64,000 nt of DNA from Perkinsus chesapeaki. Its lineage: Eukaryota; Perkinsozoa; Perkinsida; Perkinsidae. Every line of letters begins with the position of its first letter. Position 1 is the stretch's first letter. Positions 47,336 to 58,715 of this stretch are shown here, piece after piece. The stretch lies in contig JAAPAO010000037.1 in assembly GCA_013115145.1 (NCBI GenBank), positions 1 to 64,000 on the forward strand. The letters are read 5' to 3'. The notes under the pieces were generated by a model that saw only the letters and a program-made list of their open reading frames with translations, made no database searches and had not been told where the DNA came from. Made by a program: the position numbers and the translations under genes.

Positions 47336-48168
47336 ATGTTTAACCTCATCTGCCGTTCCTATCAGAACTTCCCACGAGGAATTGGTCAACGCTCTCGTGA
47401 TAGTTCGGCCGGCAATACCGACACAACTGAGATCAACACCCCCGTCACAACAGGCTCGTCGAGGCCGTTTGAACGGTATTTTAGGCAGAGTGAACCCAGT
47501 AAGTTATATACACTGGATGGTTTATATTTCATTTCGTTGCTTTCAGATTTTCTGCCGATATACGACGCCAGCCGCTATGCCGAGCTACTGCCTGAGTACA
47601 ACTCTTCATTGTTTTCTGAAGCCTCTGAGAGCGCCGAGCGTGCCTTCATGCTGAGATACACTCAGAAACTGTGAGGAGCATCTTAGCTCTGCTGTGCTAT
47701 TCATGTGTAACTTCAGAATATCTTTGGTCCACTCGGCGAAGACCACCGACGAGGAACTGGCCAATAACCCCTTCGAGAGCAGATTCGCTGTCGCAAAGGC
47801 TGATGGAGTTGGTAAGTTAATTTATTGCAATAAAGCTATCTTTCATTCAATCAGGCAATCCCCGCCTTACCTCGTTCCACAGCGATGCTGCGTTTGTACT
47901 AAAGATGACGCAAAGATGTTGCTTCTCGGTGGCGACTGTCCTGGGTGGCCTGGACTACTTTCTCCGTCTAATCGATAAAGGCCTGGTACAGCTTCACCCA
48001 CCTATGGGAGTATCTCTGAATGCTCCGGTCAGGTCACTCTACACCACACAACGTGGAGATCTCTGTGGGTTTGCTCTATGTTGCTGGCAGAGAAAATGTG
48101 GGAGGATAACTTCGTCCATCCAGTATGTTCCTGCCCCTACGGCTGTTATGTCAGAAGCTCTCTATTAG
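47336..48168 (+). CDS. Hypothetical protein, about 231 residues, possibly mitochondrial
   Basis: Exons 47336-47498, 47547-47670, 47717-47811 and 47855-48168 join in phase with introns of 43-48 nt. The N-terminus MFNLICRSYQNFPRGIGQRS is Arg-rich without acidic residues, consistent with a mitochondrial presequence. The middle has PIYDASRYAELLPEYNSSLF and RFAVAKADGVGNPRL, then TVLGGLDYFLRLIDKGLVQL. No known domain. The last exon may contain a further intron (donor near 48027), so the C-terminal third is uncertain. It shares a divergent promoter with OXA1, which fits a mitochondrial role but proves nothing. Confidence 0.5.
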
Positions 48169-48483
48169 GTTCATATTATGGGACAATATAGCTCAAGTGC
48201 CCACTCTAAGAGAGAGTATCTGCAATTGCAAATGGGTATCCTGAAGGTCCTCAACTGGGACATGAACATTTCGTTGAAACGGTAAACGACATTTTTAACT
48301 TCTCTAGCGACAATAGTGAAGGTTCACTGATCTGGTTGCGGACATTATGGCTCATCCAGTATCTCCACAAGTTATCGGCGCCGTACCTGGTCATCCAGAC
48401 AAGCTCTTTGTATTGAGGTAGGCCATAAAGTGTAATGGCTAAAGGACGCTGTTCTTCATAGACCTCTCCCGAAAGTGCCAAAG

Positions 48484-49027
48484 ATGAACTTCAACCTATC
48501 GGCTAAGCAACAGCAACCTCGGATACCATCGAGGTAATTATCACACGAATGAGAATGTAGCCGCAATTCTTGTTGTATCAGGCGAAGCAGTCGCTCTAAT
48601 AATAGACCTGCCCAAGGGGCATTAACGCTTAATAGCGATTCATCTGGTGGGGCTGCCTCGACAGTCGCTGAGAGTCGTCCTGATGTCTACAGTGAAATAA
48701 AGGCCACTGAGGTAGGGGCAGCGCTTGTTAAATACTCTTGTGCTCCATATGCTTTTAGGATCACATGGATATCACATCACTCAGTCAAGGCCATTCGATG
48801 CCAGCAGCTGGGTAAGGGCTCAAACTGCCTGTAGTTTGATGCAATTGAGTGTCCTTAGGGATCCATCTCTGGTAGCTCCAGGCGGACGGCACCACGGTAG
48901 ACATCATGATCGCTTTGGACAAGGCTCACTGTACAGACTTGGCGTTGGTCTGCCTCCTCGTCAGCCAACTTATAATCGGCGACCTCAGTCAAGTGACGTT
49001 AACCACCAGCAGACTATGGGACGCTAA
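48484..49027 (+). CDS. Hypothetical disordered protein, 133 residues
   Basis: Four exons, 48484-48533, 48582-48711, 48759-48811 and 48859-49027, join exactly in phase (402 nt); introns are 47-48 nt. Sequence is Arg/Ser/Gln-rich: NFNLSAKQQQPRIPSRRSSR, ALTLNSDSSGGAASTV, then a His/Arg/Gly cluster RHHGRHHDRFGQGS and VGLPPRQPTYNRRPQSS. No fold or targeting signal is predicted. Composition suggests a nucleic-acid-binding or condensate-forming protein. Confidence 0.55.
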
Positions 49028-49390
49028 ATTCTGATAATACCATTGAAATCTATATCATAGCAGTTGAACCCCTACGGGAACTGCATCAAATGGTATCGTT
49101 TCTCTCTCCCTTTATGTCGCGTAAGCGATTATCTGGTACACTGACAGTACTCTATATCACCAATTTTCATCATCTGATTGGTTTATTGGTATATAATTGG
49201 TCGTTGATTATGTTTATCGTCGTTAACCTCTCTTGCATGAGGGCTGCGGCGGTCAATGACCTACTATGATTACGTGATTCTTACTTGATAACAGTTGTCA
49301 TGAGAAAATGCTGTGGTGGCGCGGTCCCCTATCCTCGGTGATGTTGTCGAGTTTGTCAATTTAATATGATAATAATAAGGTCATCATTCA
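49028..49390. other. Intergenic region, no gene seen
   Basis: AT-rich with no spliceable frame. It follows the stop of the disordered protein and precedes the ATG at 49391, so it should contain a terminator and a promoter for plus-strand genes. Confidence 0.4.
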
Positions 49391-51094
49391 ATGTCCGGCA
49401 AACAAGACAGTTCTTTCTTCACTAGTGAAGCAGTTGATCTCGGCAGCATCGCTACAGCTCGCGTTCAAGAGGCAGCTTTCTACAGTAAGATTATTCTCAG
49501 CAGAGTTGGATAAAAACGTGGCTGCTGTTGCTTGTAGGCGGGCAAATGTACGCTCATGCTGCCAAGGAGCTATTGAGTCGTCCATATAGCGATGAGAGAA
49601 GCGTCGATGCGCGTAAATATAAAGTATTGGATTACAGGCTTGGAACTAACTTCAACAGAGCTCACTCTGTGGAAGATGGCCTATTGCAGGTGGGGAAGAA
49701 ACTGTTCATTTTAGCATGAAGGCGTATTTTTTCAGCGAGAAGAGCCCAAGAAACCTGAGCCATTGCCCGAGCCAGCAGCATCTGCGGCATGCTTGGCTGC
49801 TAAAGTAAGGAACGCTGATATTGAAGTAGCTGATTTGAGACGAAGGGAGTGTTGGCTGACTCCAGGACATATAATGGAGTCATCAGGTAAGGCAGCGGCT
49901 GTTTGTGAATATGGCAAGTATTTGTGTCAGGAGCCATGGGGCCAGCCAAACTTGATTTTGTTACGGGCGATCAGTGGGCGTCTAAGGCAGCAGCGTAGGT
50001 TGGGGAAGTTACGATGATGGAGCATTTGCTAAATCTTTAGGTTTGGCGAAGGTCATGGTGCGAGCTTTCAGAGGTGTTTTTCGGTTCCTCGTAAGCCTCA
50101 AGCATCCTCGGCCTCGCAGTGGTAGGATGGCTCTCGAAGAGTAGCTTAGTGGGTGTGTCAGCTACGAGGACAGGGCCGCTTACTTGTACGGTGACGGTCT
50201 GAAGAATTGGGAAATTGGCCGAGTAGAGGGGGCATCGTATCTGCTCCGGCCGGCATCGTATGACCCACCTGTTATACCGGAGGCGATGCAACATTCTCTG
50301 AGGAGGCGAGAGTGAGATACTACCGTGGCGCAGTAGTCGAATACGAACTTGCATTTTAGCATTGGGGACCCACCTGATGCCGATCAGCAGCCGCTCGAGG
50401 ATGTGTTGGAGATGCTGTGCAGCCCGCGAGCGAGGCGAACGCCTCGGAAGAGTGGAGGCAAGAATGATGGTGATATACTGGAAGATTTGTATTAGTCGTT
50501 GAAGTGCAACAGATACCATTGGGCGAACTCGGCTGGGTTTTAATAGGCTCCTCGAAGCTCTTTCGGAGGAGCCGGAAGAAATGGTGATGTGTGGAGTGCG
50601 AGGTGAGCAGTTGATTATTCCATTACAAGTTACGCGGGTTTGTTGCCAGATTATTCTTCACCACAAAGCGGCACTACGGTCAAGCCGGAGCCTGGTCCAG
50701 GGACACTAGTGGACACTACTAGCAAGGTGATGTGTGTTGTGAGTGGTGGAGCGGGGAACGCTGACTTGCTTAGGCACCGCCGAGGCTGAGCTTTTGGCTT
50801 TGTGAGTTTCTGGCGGATAATGCAGGGTTGTCCCAGCTGATAGGATGCAAGGATAATCTAATGTTGCCTACCAAGCAGCAGATCCGACATTCCCGTAAAT
50901 TACGACGCTCCATCCTTTACCATAAAGTGAGGCAAGGTGGTGGCACAGCTGGTGAGTTGATGTCATCAACTTAGGCGTGCGATGATTTGGGTATATCGTC
51001 TCCCTTTGGTGATGGTGAGCCGATTTCAGAGAAGAGACTTCATGTACACGCTATTGATGTAGCCTCATCTAGATTTATCGATTTATCAACATGA
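49391..51094 (+). CDS. Hypothetical protein, multi-exon
   Basis: ATG 49391 begins MSGKQDSSFFTSEAVDLGSI, spliced to SGQMYAHAAKELLSRPYSD and VLDYRLGTNFNRAHSVEDGL. Later exons give EEPKKPEPLPEPAASAACLA, LDFVTGDQWASKAAA, GEGHGASFQRCFSVPRKPQA, a Pro/Arg-rich stretch with SPRARRTPRKSGGKNDGD, then PRLSFWLCEFLADNAGLSQL and a basic helix IRHSRKLRRSILYHKVRQGG. Ends HAIDVASSRFIDLST at stop 51092-51094. Introns of about 23-55 nt. No family recognised. The Lys/Arg clusters suggest a nuclear protein. Some central exon borders are guesses. Confidence 0.45.
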
Positions 51095-51194
51095 ACATTT
51101 AACTGCTGCTGTTCAGAGCTATTCCTATTGCATTTAACAAGGACTTGGGTTGATTCAACAGGGCAGCAGGATTTGATAGGGAGAGTCTGTCTGT

Positions 51195-53007
51195 ATGTCC
51201 GCTCCAGATGAAACAGGCGTGATTCCTACCGAGGGGGACTTCCCTAATGAGGAGAAAGTGGATGAGGAGCCTTCTTTGATGGAACGACACGTTTTCGAAT
51301 CTGTGATGCTGCCCGTGAGTACGAGCCTGGGAGTCTTTCAGTCGTAGGTTCTCAGCTGCGTTATAGAGAGATTTGCAGAGCATTCGGAGAAAGAGCGACA
51401 AGCGGTGGCACTAGCACCATACGAGGGATGCAGCAGGGCTGAACGGTTGCTTAGGTACGCGACAGGTTCACTAAGCTCTTCACAGAACTAACCCATCGAA
51501 CAACGATGATAGATTTACTCAACGTGAAGGACTCATCTGAGTTGAGGAGAGTAAGTAGTCGAAGCGGGGAATTGGGGTTTAGTCTCGTTCAGATGTTATT
51601 TTATCCTCTGGCGAAGGAAGACATGCCTCGATACTTGAAGGGCTTGTGCAAGGCTACTACCATCTTAGCCATGAACGATGCGGGGACAGCAGAGACGGAC
51701 AAGATACGCCTTTACCTTGTGACATTGCTTTATTTGAAGCACATTCGAGTGCCAAGCATTGCTCAAGCAGTTGCTGAGTCTTATGAAGGGATGTTTTCGT
51801 TGGTACGAGATCGTAGGTCTGTTTGGCTGGAGTGGAGAGCGGTAGTAGGTAGAGCACTTTGAGGACCCCAACCCTTACGTGGCAGCCCAAGCAATGGACG
51901 TGTTCTTCAAAGTCGTGGCCACAAGCATAGACGGTGCTGAAGGGGAGACCATCTGGAACGAGGAAAAGTGTCCTGGAGTGCATCACGCTGTTTTGAAGAA
52001 GTGCTTTCTAAGTCCAACTTTTTGGTCGAGAGTCGCCCACCTTACCAGTGGGAAGGATTCGTAAGGATTTACTTCGATTATTTGTTCGATGGACTGCAAG
52101 GTATCCCTTCGAGAGACGATACATCGCCCGGTTGCTTGGTCTCTGCCTGCACTACTTGAGCACAGTCTGGGTTGATGAGAATCGACTGCCTGAGGGTGCT
52201 GAGGAACTAACCATTGGGAAGAAGCTCAACGCTTTATTGATTGAGCTTCAAGGTCGGCTCATAACGTCATGCTCGAGCATCACCGCCATTCAGAATCACA
52301 TCCTGACATCTATGAGGCCTTCTTCGAACGCGTATGTGAGTCCCTCCCGGTGGGGACGGACAATCGGATGCCAAGAGAAGTGCTGCAAGATCAGCTATTT
52401 GAGGAGGATGATGTTGATTGGTGTAAAGGATCAGTTATTGAGACAATGCCCGAGTCGAAGCGTAACTCTGACAGAGCTGCTGAGATGAGAGCATTGGGGA
52501 ATCACATGACTAGAAATAAAAAGTACTAACAGAAGGCAGCATCTCTACAACTACCGCAATACGAGGAAGGTGGATCGAATTAGGTATGAGCATGCCCTAT
52601 CCTGCTATGCGTACTCCTTACAATGGCACAGTGAGGAGCCTTTAACGCACTGCAATATGGCAATGTGTCACTTAAAGCTGGGCAACTGGAAGGAGGCAGT
52701 TTCGGCTGCAGAGTCTGCGATAGTGGGTGCTTGTTTAGTTGCAGACGACAAAGATGTAACCCTAGGTAAGAGATGCGGGAATGATGAAAGCATGGTACAG
52801 GAAGGCCGAGGGGCTTTCGGCTATGCTAAAATTGGTCAGCAACGAGGAAGAGCGGGACATGATTCGGTATCGGGGCACTAGGGGATGCCGATAGTTTGCA
52901 CTCGGGTATTCAGGGCATCCCTTCGAGAGGCACTGGATAAGGCACGTGATTTGGGTTGCGATGCCGGCCTGCTCCAAAGGCTTCATTGTGATGTGACTCA
53001 TTCATGA
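51195..53007 (+). CDS. Helical-repeat (ARM/HEAT-like) protein with C-terminal TPR domain
   Basis: ATG 51195 starts MSAPDETGVIPTEGDFPNEE. The N-terminal two thirds are amphipathic helices: ERFAEHSEKERQAVALAPYE, VRDRFTKLFTELTHRTTMID, LVQMLFYPLAKEDMPRYLKG, RLYLVTLLYLKHIRVPSIAQ, PYVAAQAMDVFFKVVATSID, a HEAT/ARM pattern. From about 52450 a TPR array appears: AAEMRALGNHMTRNKKY, HALSCYAYSLQWHSEEPLTH, CNMAMCHLKLGNWKEAVSAA, KAWYRKAEGLSAMLKL, close to the TPR consensus GN-x-x-F/Y...Y-x-x-Al and N-x-A-x-x-x-LKLG-x-x-x-x-A. The end is LQRLHCDVTHS, stop 53005-53007. Possible relatives are UNC45, SPAG1 or TTC12 type co-chaperones and dynein assembly factors; the order HEAT then TPR is reversed from UNC45. 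Hsp70/Hsp90 binding is inference. Confidence 0.55.
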
Positions 53008-53157
53008 CAGCATTTCCGTCGCTTCTACTAAGAACGTCTAGTCTCGTTGTCATTGCCGTGGTGGGGACCTTGCCGTGGGGTCTTTAGGGTGAACTTGAGC
53101 AGCAGCTTTTCGGTTGTCATTGCTGTGTCCTCTTCCTTCACATATCCGGACTATCCA

Positions 53158-53434
53158 ATGACAGAATTCCCAAAAACGGGAAGTGTTAACAGTTCTAGTG
53201 TGCCACGACAACGTAGGTCATTGGATGCCGAGTGTGCGTTGAATAGCTTTGATAGGCATAAGTGCCACTGAATCTGATCCGATATTGCTCGACTCAAAGG
53301 TTACGGTGTCACGGAAACGTCAGCTCGACTCTGGGGATACTCTGAAGATGTGGCGGACTCGTGAAGACTTCGAGGCGTTTGTTAGTAATGAAGAATTGAT
53401 TGTTATAGTATCAAATGGTGATGAGCTGCATTGA
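53158..53434 (+). CDS. Small hypothetical protein, 77 residues
   Basis: Exons 53158-53212 and 53256-53434 are joined by a 43-nt GT-AG intron in phase. Sequence MTEFPKTGSVNSSSVPRQ, SATESDPILLDSKVTVSRKR, MWRTREDFEAFVSNEELIVI. It could be the 3' part of a larger gene beginning before 53158, since the frame upstream stays open to 53047. No known domain. Confidence 0.35.
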
Positions 53435-53831
53435 TATGTAGGCTCTAGTATTGATGTATTCAAGGGATGGTTTATAACATTTATGCTAATGGAACATACA
53501 AGATCATGTTTTCATGTTGGAATGGATAAAGTTAATTGGCCCATCATGCACATTGTATCTAAGGTAGTAGTGGTGGTGGTGGCACTCATTCATCAGAGAT
53601 TAATTTGTGTAATCAGGCCGCCTGCTCCCTCGATATGACGTGCTTTTCAACCGCCTATGGTTTTATGTGTTATAGAAGTTACTTCGTAAACACCAAGAAT
53701 AGGCCACTATCCACTACCTTAACGAGAGTATTTAGGTAGGAGTAATAGCGGGGTCGCCGCCGCCGCTTGTTTACACTACATTCTGGACCTGTCTCAGATC
53801 TGTTAGTTTGGTTGTCCTGGCATTAATAATC
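53435..53831. other. Intergenic region, no gene seen
   Basis: AT-rich with a GTGGT run at 53560-53582 and a GCCGCCGCCGC run at 53755. No spliced frame is supported on either strand. Confidence 0.4.
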
Positions 53832-55346
53832 ATGAACATCACCTTCAGTATATCAACGCTGAATCACATGCCTAATTTCAAGGAGACTGCCGAAATCATA
53901 ACGGTACGTTCCATGAGAGGGAGTGAGTAGAGGATTATTCGACTTAGTTATCCACCGTCTACTGGGACTTCCTCGCGGCTTTCCCTTTGGAGCTTCTAAT
54001 GGGTTTCATTACCACCAAGCCGATTATCGAATTCTCAATGTAAAAAGGGCAGAGTGGCTGGCATGACCTCCTCAATCTCAGGCGCTACCGCCACAAGAGG
54101 GCTATAGCCAGACTGGTGCTTTTCTTGTTCCTTCTAGGCTGGCCGCTCGTATTAAGTTCTTTCAACTTGCATCATTGCCAGAATGTCGGGGAACGGTACT
54201 AGAAGCTGTCGGTTATGATTCGGTTGATGGTCCCTAATAGGTACCTTAGCCTCCTTGTTGGCTGCCGTCCCCTAGAGTTCCGCGCGACTCGATTTCCAGC
54301 TGTACCCTACATGTTCTACTTCAACTTCGGTTGCATTGTCAGCCAGTTGCTGCTAGAATACACAGAGAGTCTTCCACGCGGTGAGGAGGATTCTGACCTA
54401 CCAGTACTCGATCGGTTTTCCAGGGTCAGATGCTATTCGCCGGTCTTACCTGCCGAGATCGCAGAACCTCAGCGACCTCAGCGAGGTTTCAACCCCCTCC
54501 AATTTAGACAGCGATGGCGGCCTTCCGCCACCTGTCACTTCCGGCACTTATCGCAAAGATAACTTCGTTCCATACTTGGTCGCTTTCGGACTGTTGATGC
54601 TGGTGGGACACTCTGGATAGGCCAAGAGCACTGAATGCCGTTATTTTCAGGTGGAGTTGGTTTATCTGACACCTCTAGCCATGAATCCCCAAGTCACTTG
54701 GGAGTATCTTGACTGGAATGGTTATGTAAGGTTCCCAATGTAAGTGACATTCTCAGCATCATATTCGGCATCTGATCTATATAATGTTTCTAATACTCTC
54801 AGGAACTACAAAGTCATTCTAGCGTGGGGTGTGCTGTCCCATTCCGTTCTCATATTCTCCATGATCTTTGTTGCCTTTGCAAAGAACACCACGGTGGTAA
54901 CATCTATACTTGAGCACACTATTCGATATTGCCCTATTGTCAGATATGTCACATCATCGACTTCTTGGAGCATTGTGGAGCTAATGTTCTTCTCTACCTT
55001 CTGGTCAACTCCCTCATTATTCATGTACAAAACAACCCTTCGGTGCCCCTTTGGCCAACCAACCATGTCCATTCTTAGGGCATATTCCATAACCATTGGG
55101 TGGCTAGCGGTACAGAGGAGGATCAAGGTTAGTGCTGCTATGCCTCCTCAGTATGGATATTTCTGCTACCTCAGAGGCACCAGAGACGTCACCATACTCC
55201 AATTTCGCATGGGAGATGATCGTCCTTATATTTGGAGCAGGTCAGCGAAGCTCCGCGAGCTGCTATGTGGAACAGTACATTGTCTTGTAGGCACAATCGG
55301 AGCGACAAGGTTCATTCATTATCTCGCACGGAGCGGGAGAAAGTAA
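53832..55346 (+). CDS. Predicted multi-pass integral membrane protein, possibly channel-like
   Basis: ATG 53832 starts MNITFSISTLNHMPNFKETA. Exons encode several hydrophobic spans: VYWDFLAAFPLEL, RAIARLVLFLFLLGWPLVLS, YMFYFNFGCIVSQLLLEY, NFVPYLVAFGLLMLVG, and after a GTAAGT-CAG intron joining WNGYVRFP to NYKVILAW the long span GVLSHSVLIFSMIFVAFA. A later pair is IVELMFFSTFWSTPSLFMYK and YSITIGWLAVQRRIK. The YWDFLAAFPLE motif is reminiscent of the S2-S3 segment of voltage- or nucleotide-gated channels, and two Arg-rich patches resemble S4-like surfaces, but no pore signature is seen. The end is uncertain, either 55346 or after a further intron near 55240. Confidence 0.4.
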
Positions 55347-55745
55347 AGCATTTGCGGACGACGGCGCTGTTAATCGATCTTTCTTTCGTTGTTCCACACA
55401 TGAGCATTACAAAGATTTATAATACATAATGTTGTTGAAAGTGCATTATTGTGTTTTTATTATTGCTAATAACAACTCAACAGCACGTTAACAGTTGAGG
55501 TATTGTAACTGGACAGCTCTCATTGTGCCGAAACAATCGTTTCGTAACAGTAGGAATATGAGAAACCTATTGGTAGAACATTATGGAGTTGATTATTGTA
55601 GATATTATTATTAGTAAAGAAATGCAATGTCGCGAAGCGATAACCCTGCAACGTAACCATCGCTTTAAGTGTCGTTGTTGTTGTGAACGGTGGTATTGCC
55701 GGTAAAACCATCGGCTGATGAGAAAGGAACGTCTTGTGGGTACAT

Positions 55746-56813
55746 CTAGTTACGATGCTCCATCATAGCGTTCTTTCCGATCTGAACAGCTGCCTGATTA
55801 AGCTTAGTCAACTGACGGCAAGGATGCATGAACTCGCTGATAGCGAAGGCGATGAGGAGATCCTAGAACATAACGCATACACACTGAAGATGGAGGAAGG
55901 GTTCAACTTACATGTCCGGGGTTGCCCTCGAGATCTGTGGTCTTAACGGTGACCTCATCAGCACCATCGTTCTGTTTGTATTCGACATCGAACATGCCAT
56001 CAACCTTCCACTTGCGATCCCAGTTATCCCAGTTGCCTTTCTCGACACTAACATCGTAATCTTTACCGTCGATAGACTGACACACATAGCAATGATTACA
56101 TACGATTCTCCAAGCAGCCTGGTTACTTACCAAGGTATAGGAAACGTTCTTAACCTTAGCGGTGGCATCCCAATCCTCATCATTGTCCTTGTTATCCTCT
56201 TCGTCAACTTCAACCTCACACTTAGAGAGACCCTTCATTTGAAGGCCAACAGTGGCGAACTCTCGGCCGTCCTCATCAGAGAACTTGGCAGAACGCTTGA
56301 TCTTCCAGCGCAGCTTAACCTTCAATTCGCTCTCATCGAAGTCGAACATCGAATCCTTCGAGTCGTCACTGCTGAGCAACGAGAATTACGCAACTGTTTG
56401 ATCGTTGTTAATCGCCTTACCTCTTGGAATCATCTGATCCATCCCAATCCACATCCTTGGCGCAGACAACATTCTCCACACCAATCTCGCATTTGCCGAG
56501 AACCTATGAAGAAGCATAAGATGAAGAGAAGTTGCATTAAGTTGCCTTACATGTTCACGCTCCTTATTGATAAGGGAGAAGTTGGGGGTAGGATCACTCA
56601 AGTCGCTGTCCGACTTGATAACCAGCCAGTGCTCACCGTCTGTATTGTAGACTTCAAAGTTTCGAGAATCAGGACTAGCCTGGGACTTCTTTATCTGAGG
56701 TCAAGAGCGATGGTAAATGAGGGACCGCCGCAGCTTAGTATTACCTTGAAAGTGTGAGGCTTACCGACTTCAGGATCGTCAAGACCGGGAAGAGAGGAAC
56801 AACAACCACCCAT
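55746..56813 (-). CDS. Tubby/LURP-one-like protein with N-terminal acylation motif
   Basis: Begins MGGCCSSLPGLDDPEV at ATG 56813: Gly2 is a consensus N-myristoylation site and Cys4/Cys5 are palmitoylation candidates, so membrane attachment is expected. The body is beta-rich: FEVYNTDGEHWLVIKSDSDL, GKCEIGVENVVCAKDVDWDG, KLRWKIKRSAKFSDEDGREF, then an acidic loop with EEDNKDNDEDWDA. It continues SIDGKDYDVSVEKGNWDNWD, RKWKVDGMFDVEYKQNDG and ends in a hydrophobic helix, DLLIAFAISEFMHPCRQ, as in LURP-one/scramblase/tubby barrels where the last helix threads the barrel (IVALVVILDEI-like). Five or more short introns; stop 55748-55746. The assignment is by pattern rather than residue-level identity. 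A strong antisense open frame of 281 codons overlies this gene and is a shadow. Confidence 0.55.
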
Positions 56814-57366
56814 GGATTATTAATAGAATAACAAAATATAACTGATGAACACTTTTCAACGCCAACACTAACGATTCCAGCAAGCAACCACCTATTCCCG
56901 AGATGGTGCTGATCAATCCGTGAACTATTACAGGAGGGCCTAGTGAGCCCATATGGTTCAACGTTGAAGCAGCGTTTCGAGAGGAAAATATGTCTAGAAA
57001 AAGTAAAGCTAAACAATACTAGTGCTAGAGGTGCTATTCGACACAACTGCTGTCCCCTCTAGTACTGTGTCATTTTATATAAGGCTTCCCCACAGAAGTC
57101 CCTCATATCTAAAGCGGCCTATATCTCCTTGTATAGCAACTCTGATAGCCGAAATGTAGATTCCAAATACTGAAACGAAAATGGTCACACCAGTTGACGC
57201 CAACACATAGCGATCAATTTTGTGGCGCAGTGACTAATTCCAATTAACCATTTTTCTCGTGCTTGTGAAGAATATCCTCCCATGTGGAATGTAATTGTAG
57301 ACTTGTTTTGAAATAGTTGATCGGAGATTGGTGCTCATCAGGAGGTCTCTGTTGTTGTGTCGTGTT
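56814..57366. other. Divergent intergenic region
   Basis: Separates the starts of the LURP-one-like gene (-) and EAF6 (+). No spliced protein is supported. It is expected to hold both promoters; the open frames here lack ATG and splice partners. Confidence 0.45.
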
Positions 57367-58155
57367 ATGTCTTCTTCACCTCCTCCCCCTCTTGGTCATA
57401 TAGACCCGCTAATCGAGGATAGGCTACCAGCATCCATTTTACGGGAATACAATTTATGCCGGTAGTTATGGTATGAGCAGCTATTGCAGGTTATAGCTTT
57501 ATTAGAAACAACCTCATGAAGAATCTTCGATCGGTCGAGCTTGAGATAGCCGAAAAGGAATATCGGTACCTGGAGGAATCGGCCGATTATGGCAATTATG
57601 TCAAGGTTATTATGTCATTGGGCTCCCCCTCCTTGTAATGCTTTCTATAGGGTTTTGACAGCCTTTTATCGTACCGTCTACCTTCACAAGGAGGGGGCCA
57701 CGGCAGTCGGAAGCATCGGGCGGTTAAGAGCTCAGATAGACTGCTTTCTTTGAGGTGCCTTCTCAGTGCACAGGCACTGCGGAGTAATTGGTGTTGTTAG
57801 CTCTACCAGCGCCCCCTTGACATCCGAGCAGACATCGGCGGCCATTTCAGCCACTCCATCTCCACCGGGAACACCTGAGGGTAGAAAAGGTTTACTTAGC
57901 TATGTCATTAGCGACCTGACTGTAGATGAGACCACGACGTCTGAATCAACTCATGCTGTTATAAAGAAATCACGAACACATAAAGGGCCGCATGCTAGGC
58001 ATTCGACTGTTAGTGAGGTACTAGTTACCCATGGTGGAGAAATACCATTATGGTTGTAGGAATCGGGTGTATCGAGTGAAGCACAAACAACAGCCGCTGG
58101 CAGCCCGCCAATCGCTTCTAAAAAGAGTGGGAAATCGAGGAAAAGAAAGCGCTGA
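57367..58155 (+). CDS. EAF6: EAF6 homologue, subunit of NuA4/TIP60-type histone acetyltransferase
   Basis: Exons 57367-57461, 57497-57605, 57651-57754, 57801-58017 and 58060-58155 join exactly to 206 residues; introns are 35-46 nt. The family core is present: SVELEIAEKEYRYLEESADY, GNYVKGFDSLLSYRLP, then RKHRAVKSSDRLLSL, equivalent to LE-x-x-I-YxxEGxYLEDT...GNIIRGWD-x-YL and RKRKF...RLFS in human and yeast Eaf6. A long Ser/Thr/Pro linker follows and the protein ends in the basic KKSGKSRKRKR, as in the metazoan C-terminus. EAF6 bridges the catalytic subunit with ING/EPL scaffolds on chromatin. The start MSSSPPPPLGHIDPL was chosen because it is the first ATG and has no in-frame upstream ATG. Confidence 0.85.
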
Positions 58156-58715
58156 GGAATACCTCTTATTGTCAGTCTGTTCTGTTAGTACATGTTGTCC
58201 TATTGTCCTTTGAAAATAGCATCGTTACCATTTACCCATCCCCTCTCTATCTGTCTTGTTATAGCTATCGGGTCAATTCCATTGTCGTTACCTTTAGTTT
58301 ACTGTATAATCATATATTATCCTAGTAATACAACCATTGTTCACGTGTGGTCGTCGTTGAGTAATATTCACCCAGTAGCGTCCTCTACCGTCAATTTCCT
58401 GTATTTACCGGCGAGCTGTTTCAAATGCCTTTCTCGAGTCATCAGCGTCTCATTATCGGTAAATAACTTACTCGAAACTTTACCTACTACAGGCCTTTAG
58501 GTGCAACGGAGGTTCAATAAAGTATACATTTTAGAGTCGTGGTGAGGTCGGGGATTGGCTTAATTAGGCCTTAATTACGCAATAGTACTCTGTGGGAAGG
58601 TTGTTATATTTAGCTGCTATGGTTAAGCTGTTGTATTTCCTCAGTTCAACGTATCCTATTTATTTTTCCTTCCCTTCTATCATCCCATAAATAGGGAAAA
58701 CCAGGGTCTAATCAA
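58156..58715. other. Intergenic region, no gene seen
   Basis: AT-rich and without spliceable frames. It lies between EAF6 and the RS-rich gene on the same strand. Confidence 0.4.

Noticed and set aside
55912-56757. 281-codon plus-strand open frame
   Set aside because: It is antisense to the LURP-one-like gene, which splices coherently on the minus strand and has domain-like sequence.
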